A program made the translations under genes and the position numbers. DNA of 64,000 bases from the NCBI GenBank assembly GCA_022575985.1, contig JAKSXM010000137.1:18866001-18930000 (forward strand). Direction: 5' to 3'. The notes below the pieces were generated by a model. That model did no database searches. It worked only from the letters and a program-made list of their open reading frames with translations, and was not told the origin of the DNA. Origin of the DNA: Anagrus nilaparvatae (Eukaryota; Arthropoda; Insecta; Hymenoptera; Mymaridae). Below, piece after piece: positions 24,901 to 34,498 of the stretch; the first letter of the stretch is position 1; every line of letters begins with the position of its first letter.

Positions 24901-24912
24901 ATAAATGAGGTA

Positions 24913-25062
24913 TTACATCCAGTTGGACTTTTTTGAGTTGAGATTTTTGAGTTGTAATTTCTTGATTTTTGAGCATATAAATGCAATACTTTCTTTTCTA
25001 GTCATTTTCGTTTCCTCGGATAAATACTTAAAACCTAGCATATCAGCTCCGACTAAATCTTT
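24913..25062 (-). pseudogene. CHH-like exon 2 fragment
   Basis: On the minus strand the frame gives IKDLVGAD, KYLSEETKMTRKES and AFICSKIKKLQ, then a TAA at 24913-24915. This is the 3' half of exon 2 of the 18679 gene at high identity. The six-cysteine core, signal peptide, intron and promoter are all absent, and upstream sequence (above 25062) is a short unrelated tandem repeat. The end of the frame is changed after LQLKN. It is a duplicated gene fragment, almost surely not expressed as a peptide hormone. A forward open frame over the same bases is a shadow. Confidence 0.75.
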
Positions 25063-25124
25063 GATTCTGCGGCTCCTGAAAAAATTAAGTGATAGGGGGG
25101 AGGTGAAAAGAGTCTTAAAATTAT

Positions 25125-25262
25125 TTCAATTTAGGGACTTCAGAAACTCTGGGCTTAAATACTTAAAATATTACAGGTTTAGGGACTCAGAATAATTTTG
25201 ATTTAGGGAACTAGAATAATATGCGTTTAGAGAATCAGAATAGTTTGGGTTTAGAATCTTAA
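25125..25262 (+). repeat. Short tandem repeat, ~36-bp unit
   Basis: 'tttagggac.tcagaa' recurs about four times ('tttagggacttcagaa', 'tttagggactcagaa', 'tttagggaactagaa', 'tttagagaatcagaa'), each followed by an AT-rich spacer. It abuts the CHH-like exon fragment, so it may have formed at the rearrangement junction. Confidence 0.6.
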
Positions 25263-25927
25263 CATCAATCAAAGGTGATAATTACAAAATATAAAAATAG
25301 CAAATTATATTGTCATATTGCCTAATATTTATGTATTCACCTAACCCACAGCTGTATTAAACACGTTCCATGCATTTAGGTTGTATTTTATGATTTAAAA
25401 TACTTTGATTTTTGACAGTTAAGATTTCCCATAAAAAACAATTATTTTTAAATACTATATACGATGGTATTTTATTTAAAATCCTATTTATGTAGATCTA
25501 CGTGAATCTTCGAATTTTTATTCTTATTCAATGTCCCCACTGAACCCCAGCTTCTAAGTTTTATATTTAATTTTAAAAATTTTAAATTTAGGTTACGTCC
25601 ACGTAAAAAAAATTATAAGCAAATTTTGTTTCAAACTTGTAGCAAACTATTGGATATATTTATTTAAAGAGATATAGATTTTATCCACGTATCAAATATG
25701 AGCAAAAATTCAAAAACATTTATTATTGGTCTAATAAAGTCGTATAAAAAAGTTTTATTATTTAATTATTTCTAATAAAAATTAATAAATTTTGAATTTA
25801 GCACGAACAATGATATATATCTTTATCAAAATTTCATAGAATTAAGGCATGAAAAAAGGAGGTTATTAATATTTATGTTCGCAAATAAAAAATAAAAAAT
25901 TTCCAAAAATTGTTAAAATAATTTAAG

Positions 25928-25959
25928 TATAAATTGAGAAAAAATCTATTGTATTTTTA
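25928..25959 (+). promoter_or_regulatory. TATA box and initiator retained by the pseudogene
   Basis: TATAAATTGAGAAA starts at 25928 and the A of TTTTTAGTTTAC is at 25959, the same 32-bp spacing as in the intact genes. 'TTATAACGAGC' follows at about 25975. Confidence 0.65.
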
Positions 25960-26005
25960 GTTTACAGAAATTTATTATAACGAGCGGTTTAACAAGTCGT
26001 AGATA

Positions 26006-26696
26006 ATGTCTTTTAAAATAAATTTAAAAGCAACATTTTGCAATACTTTCGTCCTTGTGTAGTTAGCTTACAAAAAGAAAAAGAATTACCACTAATTGAA
26101 AATTATATCAAAGATTTAGTCGCAACTGATGCTAGGTTTAATTATAAGTACACTGTAAAAAGTAACTTTCTTATATTAACAAAAAAATTAGAATATTTTC
26201 GAAAAATTAGTTAATTTTCAAAAAATATTCGAAAAAAATTGTATATTTACTAAATTTAGCATATTAACAAAAAATTCGAGTATTCTCGATTTTTTTTGTA
26301 AATTCGTAAGAAAAATTGATAATTTACAATTTTTTTTCAAAAATTTACAAAAAATTGTTGTAAATTTCCGAAAAATAGTTGTGAATTTAAAACTTTTTTC
26401 GTAAAATCACAAAAAAAAATCGAGAATTCTCGAATTTTTCGATAATATATCAAATTTAGTAAATTTGCGATTTTTATCGAATATTTACAAAATTTTTTGA
26501 AAATTCACTAATTTTTCGAAAAAATTCTATTTTTTTTGTAAATTTAAGAAAGTTACTTTTTACAGTGTATTTATCCAAGGAAACAAAAATGAATAGAAAA
26601 GAAAGTATTGAATTTATATGCCCAAAAATCAAGAAATTACAACTGAAAAATAAAAGTCAAAATGTTGGTCGAATATGTGATTATTTACAAATTTAA
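26006..26696 (+). pseudogene. CHH-like pseudogene, deleted and split by a MITE
   Basis: This is the broken inverted copy of the 18679 gene. Exon 1 begins normally (MSFKINLKATFC) but after 13 codons jumps straight to exon 2 at the sixth cysteine (RPC, then IKDLV). The rest of exon 1, the intron and the start of exon 2 are gone, and the join is out of frame, stopping at 26060-26062. At 26151 a 417-bp MITE interrupts the codon for tyrosine in NYKYLS. The remaining exon 2 resumes after it (ETKMNRKES, EFICPKIKK, then TAA at 26694-26696). Cysteines one to five are lost. The promoter is still intact, so a non-coding transcript is possible. Confidence 0.85.
26151..26567. mobile_element. Palindromic MITE, copy 1 (TA target site)
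   Basis: Both ends read CACTGTAAAAAGTAACTTTC in inverted orientation, and TA flanks each side (26149-26150 and 26568-26569). The flanking gene sequence closes perfectly when the element and one TA are set aside. The halves are nearly complementary throughout ('aattcgag', 'attctcgatttttttt', 'aattgataatttacaa'), so the RNA or single strand would fold into one long hairpin. No ORF. The TA target suggests Tc1/mariner mobilisation. Other copies are at 41511 and 44061. Confidence 0.88.
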
Positions 26697-26759
26697 AATA
26701 ATTTAAAAAATTTATATTTATACTAAATAAATTTATTAAAACTATATTACAAAATATAT

Positions 26760-27720
26760 TTTTCATTTTTATCCTTTAATTAATTTTTTTGTATTTTGCT
26801 TTGTTTTCTTTTCTCACACATGTGCAGTTTAAATAAAATTTTTGACATTAGGATTGGATTCTAAAAACTTCAAAGCATTTTGAGATTATTAGCAGGGTAT
26901 TACCCCAATTTATTTCTTCGTGTTAATTTTATCATGTACCTAAGCTCCCAAAAAAAATTTGGGAGTCAATTGCAGGGGGTGAAGTTGGTCAAAATGAAAC
27001 GAGAATCGATTAATGAGTGTTAAATTTGGGAAAAACAGATTTTTTAGAATTTTACGAAATCTTGCCCTACCTATTATTTTCTTAAATTGAAAGTTCCCCT
27101 TAATTGGTCCCAAATTCTTTCTATTTCTTTTTATTCTACTTCTTTTTATTAATTCTTAATACACTTATAGTCACTTTGAGCAAAAAAAATTCGTTTGTCT
27201 ATCGGTCGAAACTTGAGCTACATTAAATATTTAATTTTATTATATAATTTTGTACCATTAAAGTCCATTTTTATTTTGAAAAACTTTCCCTACGAATCAC
27301 ATGGTGATCAGTGACATACATTTTGAAAAGTATCTCTGTAACTAATTGCATGGGTTACCTACCATTTCCCCGAATGCAGTTTCCCCAAACCTTTTTGGTT
27401 GTTATTTAATTTATTTACTTCAATTCGAAGGGGTCAATAAATAAAAACTTCCCTCGCTAAATACATGTACGAGATCCATCTTTACTAAAAACGGCCTCAC
27501 TTACCCACAATAAGATTTTTCGTGCTACGTTTTACAGTTATTCAAGATTTTTATCTGTTACTTACTGAAGAAATATGGAAGTAGAAAAGTTAATGAACTT
27601 TTAAAGATAATGAATGATAATTTATTACACAATAATTTTATTGTCTTAAAATAATAAAATAAAATAAATATTTATAATTATAGCAATTGATAATATTATT
27701 TTCACTGATTATAAGTAGTC
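26760..27720. other. Intergenic, no gene seen
   Basis: A less AT-rich stretch at about 26930-27500 ('gggagtcaattgcagggggtgaag') may be an old transposon relic. I find no coding frame or splice-joined exon. Confidence 0.4.
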
Positions 27721-27721
27721 A

Positions 27722-27756
27722 TATAAAAGTGAATATTAAAAAATATTTTAATGTCA
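27722..27756 (+). promoter_or_regulatory. Candidate TATA box and initiator of the 27793 gene
   Basis: TATAAAAG at 27722-27729 is followed by TGTCATTAA, whose TCATT (A at 27756) fits an arthropod initiator about 35 bp downstream. The implied 5' UTR is about 37 nt. Confidence 0.5.
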
Positions 27757-27792
27757 TTAACATAATAAAAGTTAAAAACAGAGTAGTTAAAA

Positions 27793-28173
27793 ATGAAAAA
27801 TTCAATAACTATTATTTTATTCTTAACATTAGCAATTAGTTACATAAATTGTGAAAATGTTGAATTAAAAATGAAAAAATCTGAAAAAAGTTTTGCCATA
27901 CCAAAAGTTTTATACGTAAGATAATTAAAATTTAAAATTTTTTGCTTTTATTTAATTTTTATATTTAATTTATTTTTTTAAGGAGGCAATACAAACTATA
28001 TGTAAATATGTTGCTGATGACCCAAATGATTTTTCATTACAATTTGAGGTAAATTTAAATAATTTGTAAAATTCATTTAAACTAAAAATTATTTTTTAAT
28101 TATTATTTTATACTTTCAGACTTCATTATATCTCATTTGTAATCTTGAAAAACTGAAACCAAGTGGAATTTAA
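27793..28173 (+). CDS. Small secreted two-cysteine peptide, three exons
   Basis: A paralogue of the gene at 14890. Exons are 27793-27915, 27983-28048 and 28120-28173, all phase 0 (41 + 22 + 17 residues, 80 in total). All introns have clean GT..AG ends ('gtaaga', 'tttaag'; 'gtaaat', 'tttcag'). The signal peptide covers about residues 1-20 (ITIILFLTLAISYINC). Then comes a short lysine-rich spacer, AIQTICKYVADDPNDF (exon 2) and TSLYLICNLEKLKPSG (exon 3). The two mature cysteines are 21 residues apart, as in the paralogue. The two helices they join may form a disulfide-locked hairpin (inference). AATAAA lies at about 28312. No function is recognised. Each exon is too short to show as a long open frame, so the gene is easy to miss. 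Confidence 0.75.
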
Positions 28174-28329
28174 TTTTTCTGTTTTAATTTGTAATATTTT
28201 ATTTTTACTGTATCTAAATATAAAAGCAATCAGTACTCTGGATATATTTTACAAAGTAAAAAAATTCACTTTGATAAATCATCAAATTAAACTATATATG
28301 CAATAAACTTTTCATTGGCTTTTCATATT

Positions 28330-28930
28330 ATATTTTTTTATATAAAAAACAAAAAAAGGTTTTTTATTTTTCATTCAAGAGATGAGAAATATTCACTATA
28401 TCTGATATTAGAATTTACACAATATCAAGTTTTATAAATGCATGTTAAATAAAAAAGGTAAATTTTTTAATAAAAGGGCAATATAAAAAAAAATTTATTA
28501 GTATTTTTTTAAAATTGGGTTGACTCTACTGTAACGCTCGAAATTGAGAATTTTCAAATTTATTCTATTTATCACCCATTTTGAGATTCAAAAAATAAAT
28601 TTGATGTGCCTGGAACCAAAAAAAAAAACTTTTCTATTATAATTTTATTTATTTTTTTTTTTATTTCAGCTTTTTTAACTTATCTTGATGAAAGTTATTA
28701 AGCTGATTAAGATAACATAAGAAAATTATGAAAATACATATGAAAAGAATGATACAGAATTAAAAAATTTAGTTGATACAGAATTATTGAAATAAATACA
28801 GAGTTAATCAGGTCTAACATTACAAGATTTTTTTAATTATTACAAAATTTTTATACATGTGTTCAAACTATTTAATTAAGTTACCATTTATACATTAATA
28901 TTACTAATATTTAAGAAGTCAGTGATATGT
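28330..28930. other. Intergenic, no gene seen
   Basis: AT-rich sequence between the 27793 gene and the LINE remnant. Nothing supported. Confidence 0.4.
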
Positions 28931-28939
28931 TTCATAGGT

Positions 28940-30310
28940 GTGGAGTTGGGGAATGCTTGTAGTGAGTCAATATTTAGGGGTAAGGTGAGGCGTGATTGAT
29001 GGAACTTTCGAATCAATTGCATTGCCAGATTATATGATTTAGATCTTGGGGGACAGGGAGTATACAGTTACAATTGGGGGAGTTGACTACTTTAATTTTG
29101 AATAGAGATTGATTGAGGGTATCTTGAGGCTATAGTGGTCTGCTCTTGCACGGTTTATGGATACTATTGATCTTCTGGAGAGCTTAGATTTATGAAACCA
29201 AGATTTTGAAGAGGAACTGTAATATAAGTTGAAATAGTTGCGTCCTTTTTCATGACTTTCTTTTGTAATTAGGTCAGAGGTTTTTTTCATAGCTTGATTT
29301 TTGAATAGAGCTATAAAATCAGTATAAAGAATAGAAATATTTGTAGATTGAACGAAAAATATTGGCTAGTTGATCAGCCATTTCATTGCCTGTAATGTTT
29401 TGATGACTAGGTATCCAATAGAATTTTAAGGTTTTTGAACTAAGGCTTTGACTATTTTTTTATTATTGTTTTTTTGAATTGGTTATCAAAAGAAGAATTT
29501 TGAAAGGCAAGACAGCAACTAAGTGAGTCAGTGAAAATATTGATATGGGAGGTTAAATTTTTAATTGCAGTGTCAAGGGCTATATTTATGTCTAGAAGTT
29601 CAGCAGTGTAGATAGAAGCAAATTTATTGATGCTAGTGGTCTGAGATATTTCAAGAGTAGGACAGTAATAAGAGCTTCGAACAGGTAAGGCGTCTGGAGT
29701 TTTGCTACCGTCAGAGAAGATTGGAACACAGTTAGTCATGAAATTAGTTGTCAAATATGTTGAAAAAATTTGCAATGTTGCAACGCATTAGTTTTGTTCC
29801 AATTGATATATTGATCGTGTCATCCAGAATAGACTCTTGATTATTTCTTCGTATGTAATTTTAACTATCTAGGTTTTGTAACATAGTACATTAGTTATAG
29901 AGTTGTACATCAAGTTTTCTTTTTTTCTACGATCATTAATTGCAAATGCATGAGTTTCATGTATCTTTTCGTACAGCAGAGTGTCCATTCTCGAGATTGA
30001 TTTTAAGAAAAAAGATTCGCAAAGAAATTGTAGTCTATGTTGAATTTTGCGTATCTTAGATTCAGCGAGTAGAATATTGTTAGGAGTACTAAGACGGTAC
30101 CCAAGGGCGAGTCTTATTGCCAGATTTTGAATACGTTCAAGTTTAAGTATAGAATCTTTTCTTTAGGGAAAGTAGGTAAAACCAGCATAGTCTATAATAG
30201 GCCTTATGAAGCTTTTATACTGAGTAAGGATATTTGAATGATGAGCACCCCAACATGTGCCTCTTAAAAATTTTATTATATTTAGGACACGACTACATTT
30301 GGACTGAACA
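28940..30310 (-). mobile_element. Decayed LINE of the RNase H-bearing group (I/jockey-like)
   Basis: Reading the minus strand downward: a reverse-transcriptase thumb region (FLRGTCWGAH, LTQYKSFIRPIIDYAG, ALGYRLSTPNN) at about 30290-30000; an RNase H domain at 29452-29775 with IFSDGSK, TAELLDINIALD and FTDSLS, the three conserved acidic positions; a linker with SRRSIVSINRARADHYSL at 29087-29290; and a final C-x-C-x9-H-x4-C knuckle (CNCIL to IIWQC) near 29000. Several frameshifts and stops separate the blocks. No TSD, 5' or 3' end could be fixed. It is a dead copy and belongs to a different family from the LINE at 19950, which has no RNase H. Confidence 0.82.
29452..29775 (-). pseudogene. LINE RNase H domain remnant
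   Basis: A 107-residue open frame. The core SDGSK motif, the TAE of the second catalytic strand and the TDS of the third are all present, matching type I RNase H of LINEs. It is flanked in the same orientation by reverse transcriptase and zinc-knuckle remnants in other frames. Not a host gene. Confidence 0.8.
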
Positions 30311-30890
30311 TGTAAAATTAGTCTATTCATAAATAATTATTAGAAAAATTTTGTTACTGGCATTAAATTTTTTTTTGATTCATCGAGTTGTGTTTAAAAT
30401 TTAGTGTCCACAGTTTCTCGAACATACACACCAACACGCAGACATTCAATAGAAGTATGTTAGAGGCATCGAAATAACTTGAAAACAAAATTTCTCAACA
30501 AATTAGACATTTCAACAAATTAGAACTTTCCATTTTTTGACCTGACAAAATTATAAAGCACGATTTTATCTATTGCATACATAAGGTGATTGTGGCTAAA
30601 AATATTATTTTTATCAAAAAATTATTTAGTTGAGTGGATTTTACTTTACAAATAAAAAAATCAAAAAATCAAAAAAAAAAATTATATATACATTTTTTTT
30701 ATTTATATCAATTTTAATTAATTTCACTTGATTTATTTCAACATTAAACATTTTTCTTTATCTATAAAACTATCAATTTCGTTATCAAAGTATTCAAAAT
30801 TGGTAATTATAAAATAATAATAATTAAAATTAGCAAAATGGATAAATCAAAGTATAAATTATATATATATATTATATATATTTATATATA
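30310..30890. other. Intergenic, AT-rich with TA microsatellite
   Basis: No gene seen. An (AT)n tract at 30860-30893 abuts the left end of the next transposon and was probably its target. Confidence 0.4.
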
Positions 30891-30894
30891 TATC

Positions 30895-32022
30895 TGTCGC
30901 AGGCGTTTTGTTGTTTTCCGTCACTTTGTAAATAGCCTAGGCGATTTATGAAGTGACGAGGCCGGATTAGGCACTTTGTATTTTAAATAAAAATTACCAT
31001 AAAAATAACGAAAGTACTAGTCATTTTGTAGCGAGTGAAAAGGATTATTTTAAGAGGATTAAAAAAATATAAAAGTATACTAGTCGTTTTAGAGTTTTGA
31101 AAATTTATCATTTAATGACTCATTCAATCTCATAATATAAATATAAATAATATTAAAAAATTATTAGCAATATTTTTCAAACATATTTTTGTATTTTAAT
31201 AAGAAAGTTAACTATGTTTTATTTGCGCATGTTGATTTACCATGGCATCGTGAATTACATAAAAGTTTGTTTTTAAAACATGAACATTTTAAGATTTAAC
31301 ACTTATTTTTTAATGCATTTGCTAACACCCTGGCCACCAAAAATAGAAATTTTAGCAGCTGCTTCTCGCAAAGAAATACCTTCTTTTTGAAGAGGCTCAT
31401 TTATTTCGATTTCTGTTGGCTGTAATTCATTCCGCAGGTACCAATTATTTAAGGTACCAGCGGTAGTTGAAATTTGATAAAGTTCATTCCGAAAATCTAC
31501 GACTGCCTAGAATATTATGGGCATCTAAAGGTCCGCGGTCAACCTTAGGTACACCTACTAAAACCGTTTGCCCAATATTAATTGGACAAAATTTTTTACT
31601 ACTGTTTTGTAGCATGTCTTCAGCTGCTCTTTTCATACCATTATAAGCTTCGTTAATACGAACGTTAATAAACACGAATAAAAATAAACAAGTTTTAATT
31701 GCGAACAAAGAAATTAGAAAGTGACTAGGCTATTTTAAATTTTCAATAAACGTAAATAAACAAATATGAGATTGATAGAGGCATAAAATGATAAATTTTC
31801 AAAACTCTAAAACGACTAGTACTTTTATATTGTTTTAATCCTCTTAAAATAATCTTTTTCACTCGCTACAAAATGACTAGTACTTTCGTTATTTTTATGG
31901 TAATTTTTATTTAAAAATTTTATTTTTATTTTAAAATACAAAGTGCCTAATCCGGCCTCGTCACTTCATAAATCGCCTAGGCTATTTACAAAGTGACGGA
32001 AAATAACAAAACGCCTGCGACA
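30895..32022. mobile_element. TIR transposon, long ~240-bp inverted ends
   Basis: The ends TGTCGCAGGCGTTTTGTT and its complement open and close the element. The terminal inverted repeats run about 240 bp (30895-31133 and about 31766-32022) with one small AT-rich insertion in the right arm. They contain 'aaatagcctaggcgattt' and 'gaggccggattaggcac'. A host target duplication is unclear in the flanking AT repeat ('tatc' is possible). The 630 bp between the arms hold a broken coding remnant on the minus strand. The length suggests an internally deleted derivative of a larger element. Confidence 0.82.
31303..31708 (-). pseudogene. Transposon-encoded protein, C-terminal remnant with a one-base frameshift
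   Basis: The first frame contains KKFCPINIGQTVLVGVPKVD and RGPLDAHNILG. The second continues DFRNELYQISTTAGTLNNW, NELQPTEIEI and SLREAAAKISIFGGQGVSKC. They join in one continuous protein if the single extra base at about 31504 is discounted, so the break is one insertion. The 'NIGQ.V.VPVPKVDRGP..A.NI' and 'SLREAA...SIFGGQG' motifs recall the C-terminal region of KRAB-A-domain-2-like transposon proteins of insects. The family name is from memory and moderately sure. The integrase-like N-terminal part is absent, and the cysteine-rich tail that I expect next is cut by a stop at 31303-31305. Confidence 0.65.
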
Positions 32023-32029
32023 TATCGAT

Positions 32030-32408
32030 GTGTACACAATAGGAAGAAAAACCAAACAGGTGGCAAATATATTTACTTTTTACTTCTTTTTCCTGAAAAT
32101 AGTATTGATTCGACATGTGTAACTTTGTTCACTGTAATTATTTACAACAACAATTAAATCCTTTTGTTTTCCTCTATAAAGAAATTTTTCATTCCAAATG
32201 TATTGATACTTTATTACAATTTTGTATTTTTCGAAATGGATTTTTATGATTAAAAACAATTATTCTTTGTAGTTTAATAGACTTTTAAAACAATATTTTA
32301 AAACTTTGGTTTGACTGGTAATAATAAGTCATGATAATAAACTTTATTATAGAGAGAAAATTAGATTCATAAATTATGTAATAATCTAAATTGAAATTAA
32401 AGTTACTG
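32030..32408. other. Intergenic, no gene seen
   Basis: AT-rich spacer between two transposable elements. Nothing supported. Confidence 0.4.
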
Positions 32409-33708
32409 CAGTCAAAATACGGGGGGGGGGGGGTTGTATTTTTACTGGCGAACATGAGATTTGCTTTACTATATGTCTTTTGGGTCGCTGAACACGAAAA
32501 TCGGGGTCATTTCGTAAAGAAATGGGGGCTTCACCCCTAAATTTGCAAAAAACTACCCCAAAATGGGGTGTTTTTTACATATTCGAATTTTGAGCACTCA
32601 GATTTGCACCATATGGGTTTTTTGGGTCGCTAATCAAGATCTTTCGACTTTTTTTTCTTAAATAATTAAAATTTCACCCCTAAATTGGCTAAAATTACCC
32701 CGAAAACGGTGTGTTTTTGCTATTTGGGCACTTTGAGCAACCAGGATATGTCCATATAAGTTTTTTGGGTCACTAATCAAGAATTTCGACTTATTTTTCA
32801 TTAATATTCAATATTTCACCCTTAAATTAGCTAAAACTACCCCTTAAAAGGGTGTTTTTTCTATTTTCGCACTCTGTGAATCCAGGATATGTACATAAAT
32901 ATAGGTTTTGTTGGTCTTTAATCAAGAATTCGACTCCTTTTTCATAAATATTCAATATTTCGCCCATAAAACAGCTAAAACTACTCCTAAAAGGTGTGTT
33001 TTTGCTATTTTCACACTTTGAGCATCCCGGTTATGTCCATTCAGGTCCCTGGGCCGCTGATCAATAAAAATTTGTTATGTTTTTATAAAAAATTAATACT
33101 TACCTGAAAGATAAGTTATTATAGTGAAGGTAAAAATGATTTTATAATGCATGCTCAAGAAATATTGAATACTTATGAAAAATAAGTCAAAATTCTTGAT
33201 TAGCGACCCAAAAAACTTATATGGACATATCCTGGTTGCTCAAAGTGCGAAAATAGCAAAATCACCCCCTTTTTGGGAGTAATTTTAGCCAATTTAGGGG
33301 AGAAATTTTAATTGTTTATGAAAAATAAGTCAAAATTCTTTATCAGCGAACCAAAAAACCTATATGGACATATCCTGGTTGCTCAAAGTGCGAAAATATC
33401 AAAAACACCCCCTTTTTGGGGTTAATTTTAGCCAATTTAGGGGTGAAATTTTAATTATTTAAGGTAAAGAAGTGGTGATTCTTGATCAGCGACCCAAAAA
33501 ACCCGTATGGTGCTAATCTGAGCACTCAAAGTGCAACTATGTAAATAACACCCCATTGGGGTAGTTTTTTGCAAATTTAGGGGTGAAGCCCCCATTTCTT
33601 TACGAAATGACCCTGATTTTCGTGTTCAGCGACCCAAAAAACATATAGTATAGCAAATCTTATGTTCGCCAGTAAAAATACAACCCCCCCCCCCCCGTAT
33701 TTTGACTG
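32409..33708. mobile_element. 1.3-kb foldback element with G/C-run tips
   Basis: The left end reads CAGTCAAAATAC, then 13 Gs; the right end is its exact mirror, 13 Cs then GTATTTTGACTG. The arms (about 32409-33055 and 33095-33708) are inverted copies of each other. Inside each arm a unit of about 120-150 bp is repeated 3-4 times ('gacccaaaaaac.tatatgg', 'atcctggttgctcaaagtgcga', 'ccaatttaggggtgaaattt'). The centre is a short AT-rich spacer. There is no ORF. Foldback (FB-like) structure is clear, but the mobilising transposase is unknown. Confidence 0.85.
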
Positions 33709-33714
33709 GAGTAA

Positions 33715-34490
33715 GTATAAAATTTATAGTTTCAAAATTTCAAAAATTATTAAAATGATCAGAGACCAGATAGCACGTAATTGTTTTCTGTGATAAAGAT
33801 GTATTTGTTTACAACAAACGAGGAGAAAAAAAAATACACCTACCACTCTCGGCCAGAAAAAAAGTAAACTGCAAATATTTATTTTTCTGGCGATGGGCCG
33901 TGCCCATAATATTTTTGACAATAAAATAAAAAAACTAAATTTTTTTTTAATCGAAGAAATATATTTTAATTATTATTTTTATGTTTATTATGTACAATTA
34001 GTATATAAAATAATATTTATTTAATGACAACTGATCAACATGATTTTTTTTTTTTTTTGAGATGCTTTTTATTTAATTTTCTAATCATTTTCTGCATTCT
34101 GCAAAAAAAAATAAAATTATTTATTTATTTTTTGTATTTAAAATTAATTAACATTGACATGCTAGTGGGCTATAATGTCTATATTACAATTTTGAAATAC
34201 AGTCTTATCGCTCATTGTAAAATAATAGAATAATAAAATAATTTTTTTTTGTTTTAAACGATTGCAAATGCCTTGAAACGTAAAGAAAATTTTCAAACAA
34301 TTAAAAAAAGAGTTTTATGCATTTAAAATGTAAGCACCGCAGCGAGCTGAGTCTTAGAAAAATTTTTAACAAAAAAAAATTTCGCCTGCCACGACCGGAA
34401 TTCCGGTAATAGAAATAATATTATTTTTGAAAAAATTTGATGTAAACATAAAATAATGATTTTTACCTTAGCGCCTATAATGTTTATGGT
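33715..34490. other. Intergenic with scattered repeat fragments
   Basis: 'ctctcggccagaaaaaaagtaaactgc' and 'tctggcgatgggcc' at about 33848-33900 resemble the GC-richer repeat at 44575 and 62870-63430. No supported gene. The 62-69-codon frames here are low-complexity. Confidence 0.4.
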
Positions 34491-34498
34491 CTCTATTA

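Larger units (their letters stand above)
25430..26750 (+). repeat. Inverted segmental duplicate of the 18679 gene region
   Basis: This segment is the reverse-complement counterpart of about 18600-19715 plus 21260-21360: 5' flank, promoter, exon 1 start, exon 2 end and 3' flank ('tatactaaataaatttatta') all match in order. Differences are the internal deletion inside the gene, the MITE at 26151, and absence of the LINE. Confidence 0.8.

Noticed and set aside
25500..26750. A fourth functional CHH-like gene, suggested by an intact promoter
   Set aside because: The coding part is out of frame after 13 codons, lacks five of six core cysteines and is split by a MITE.
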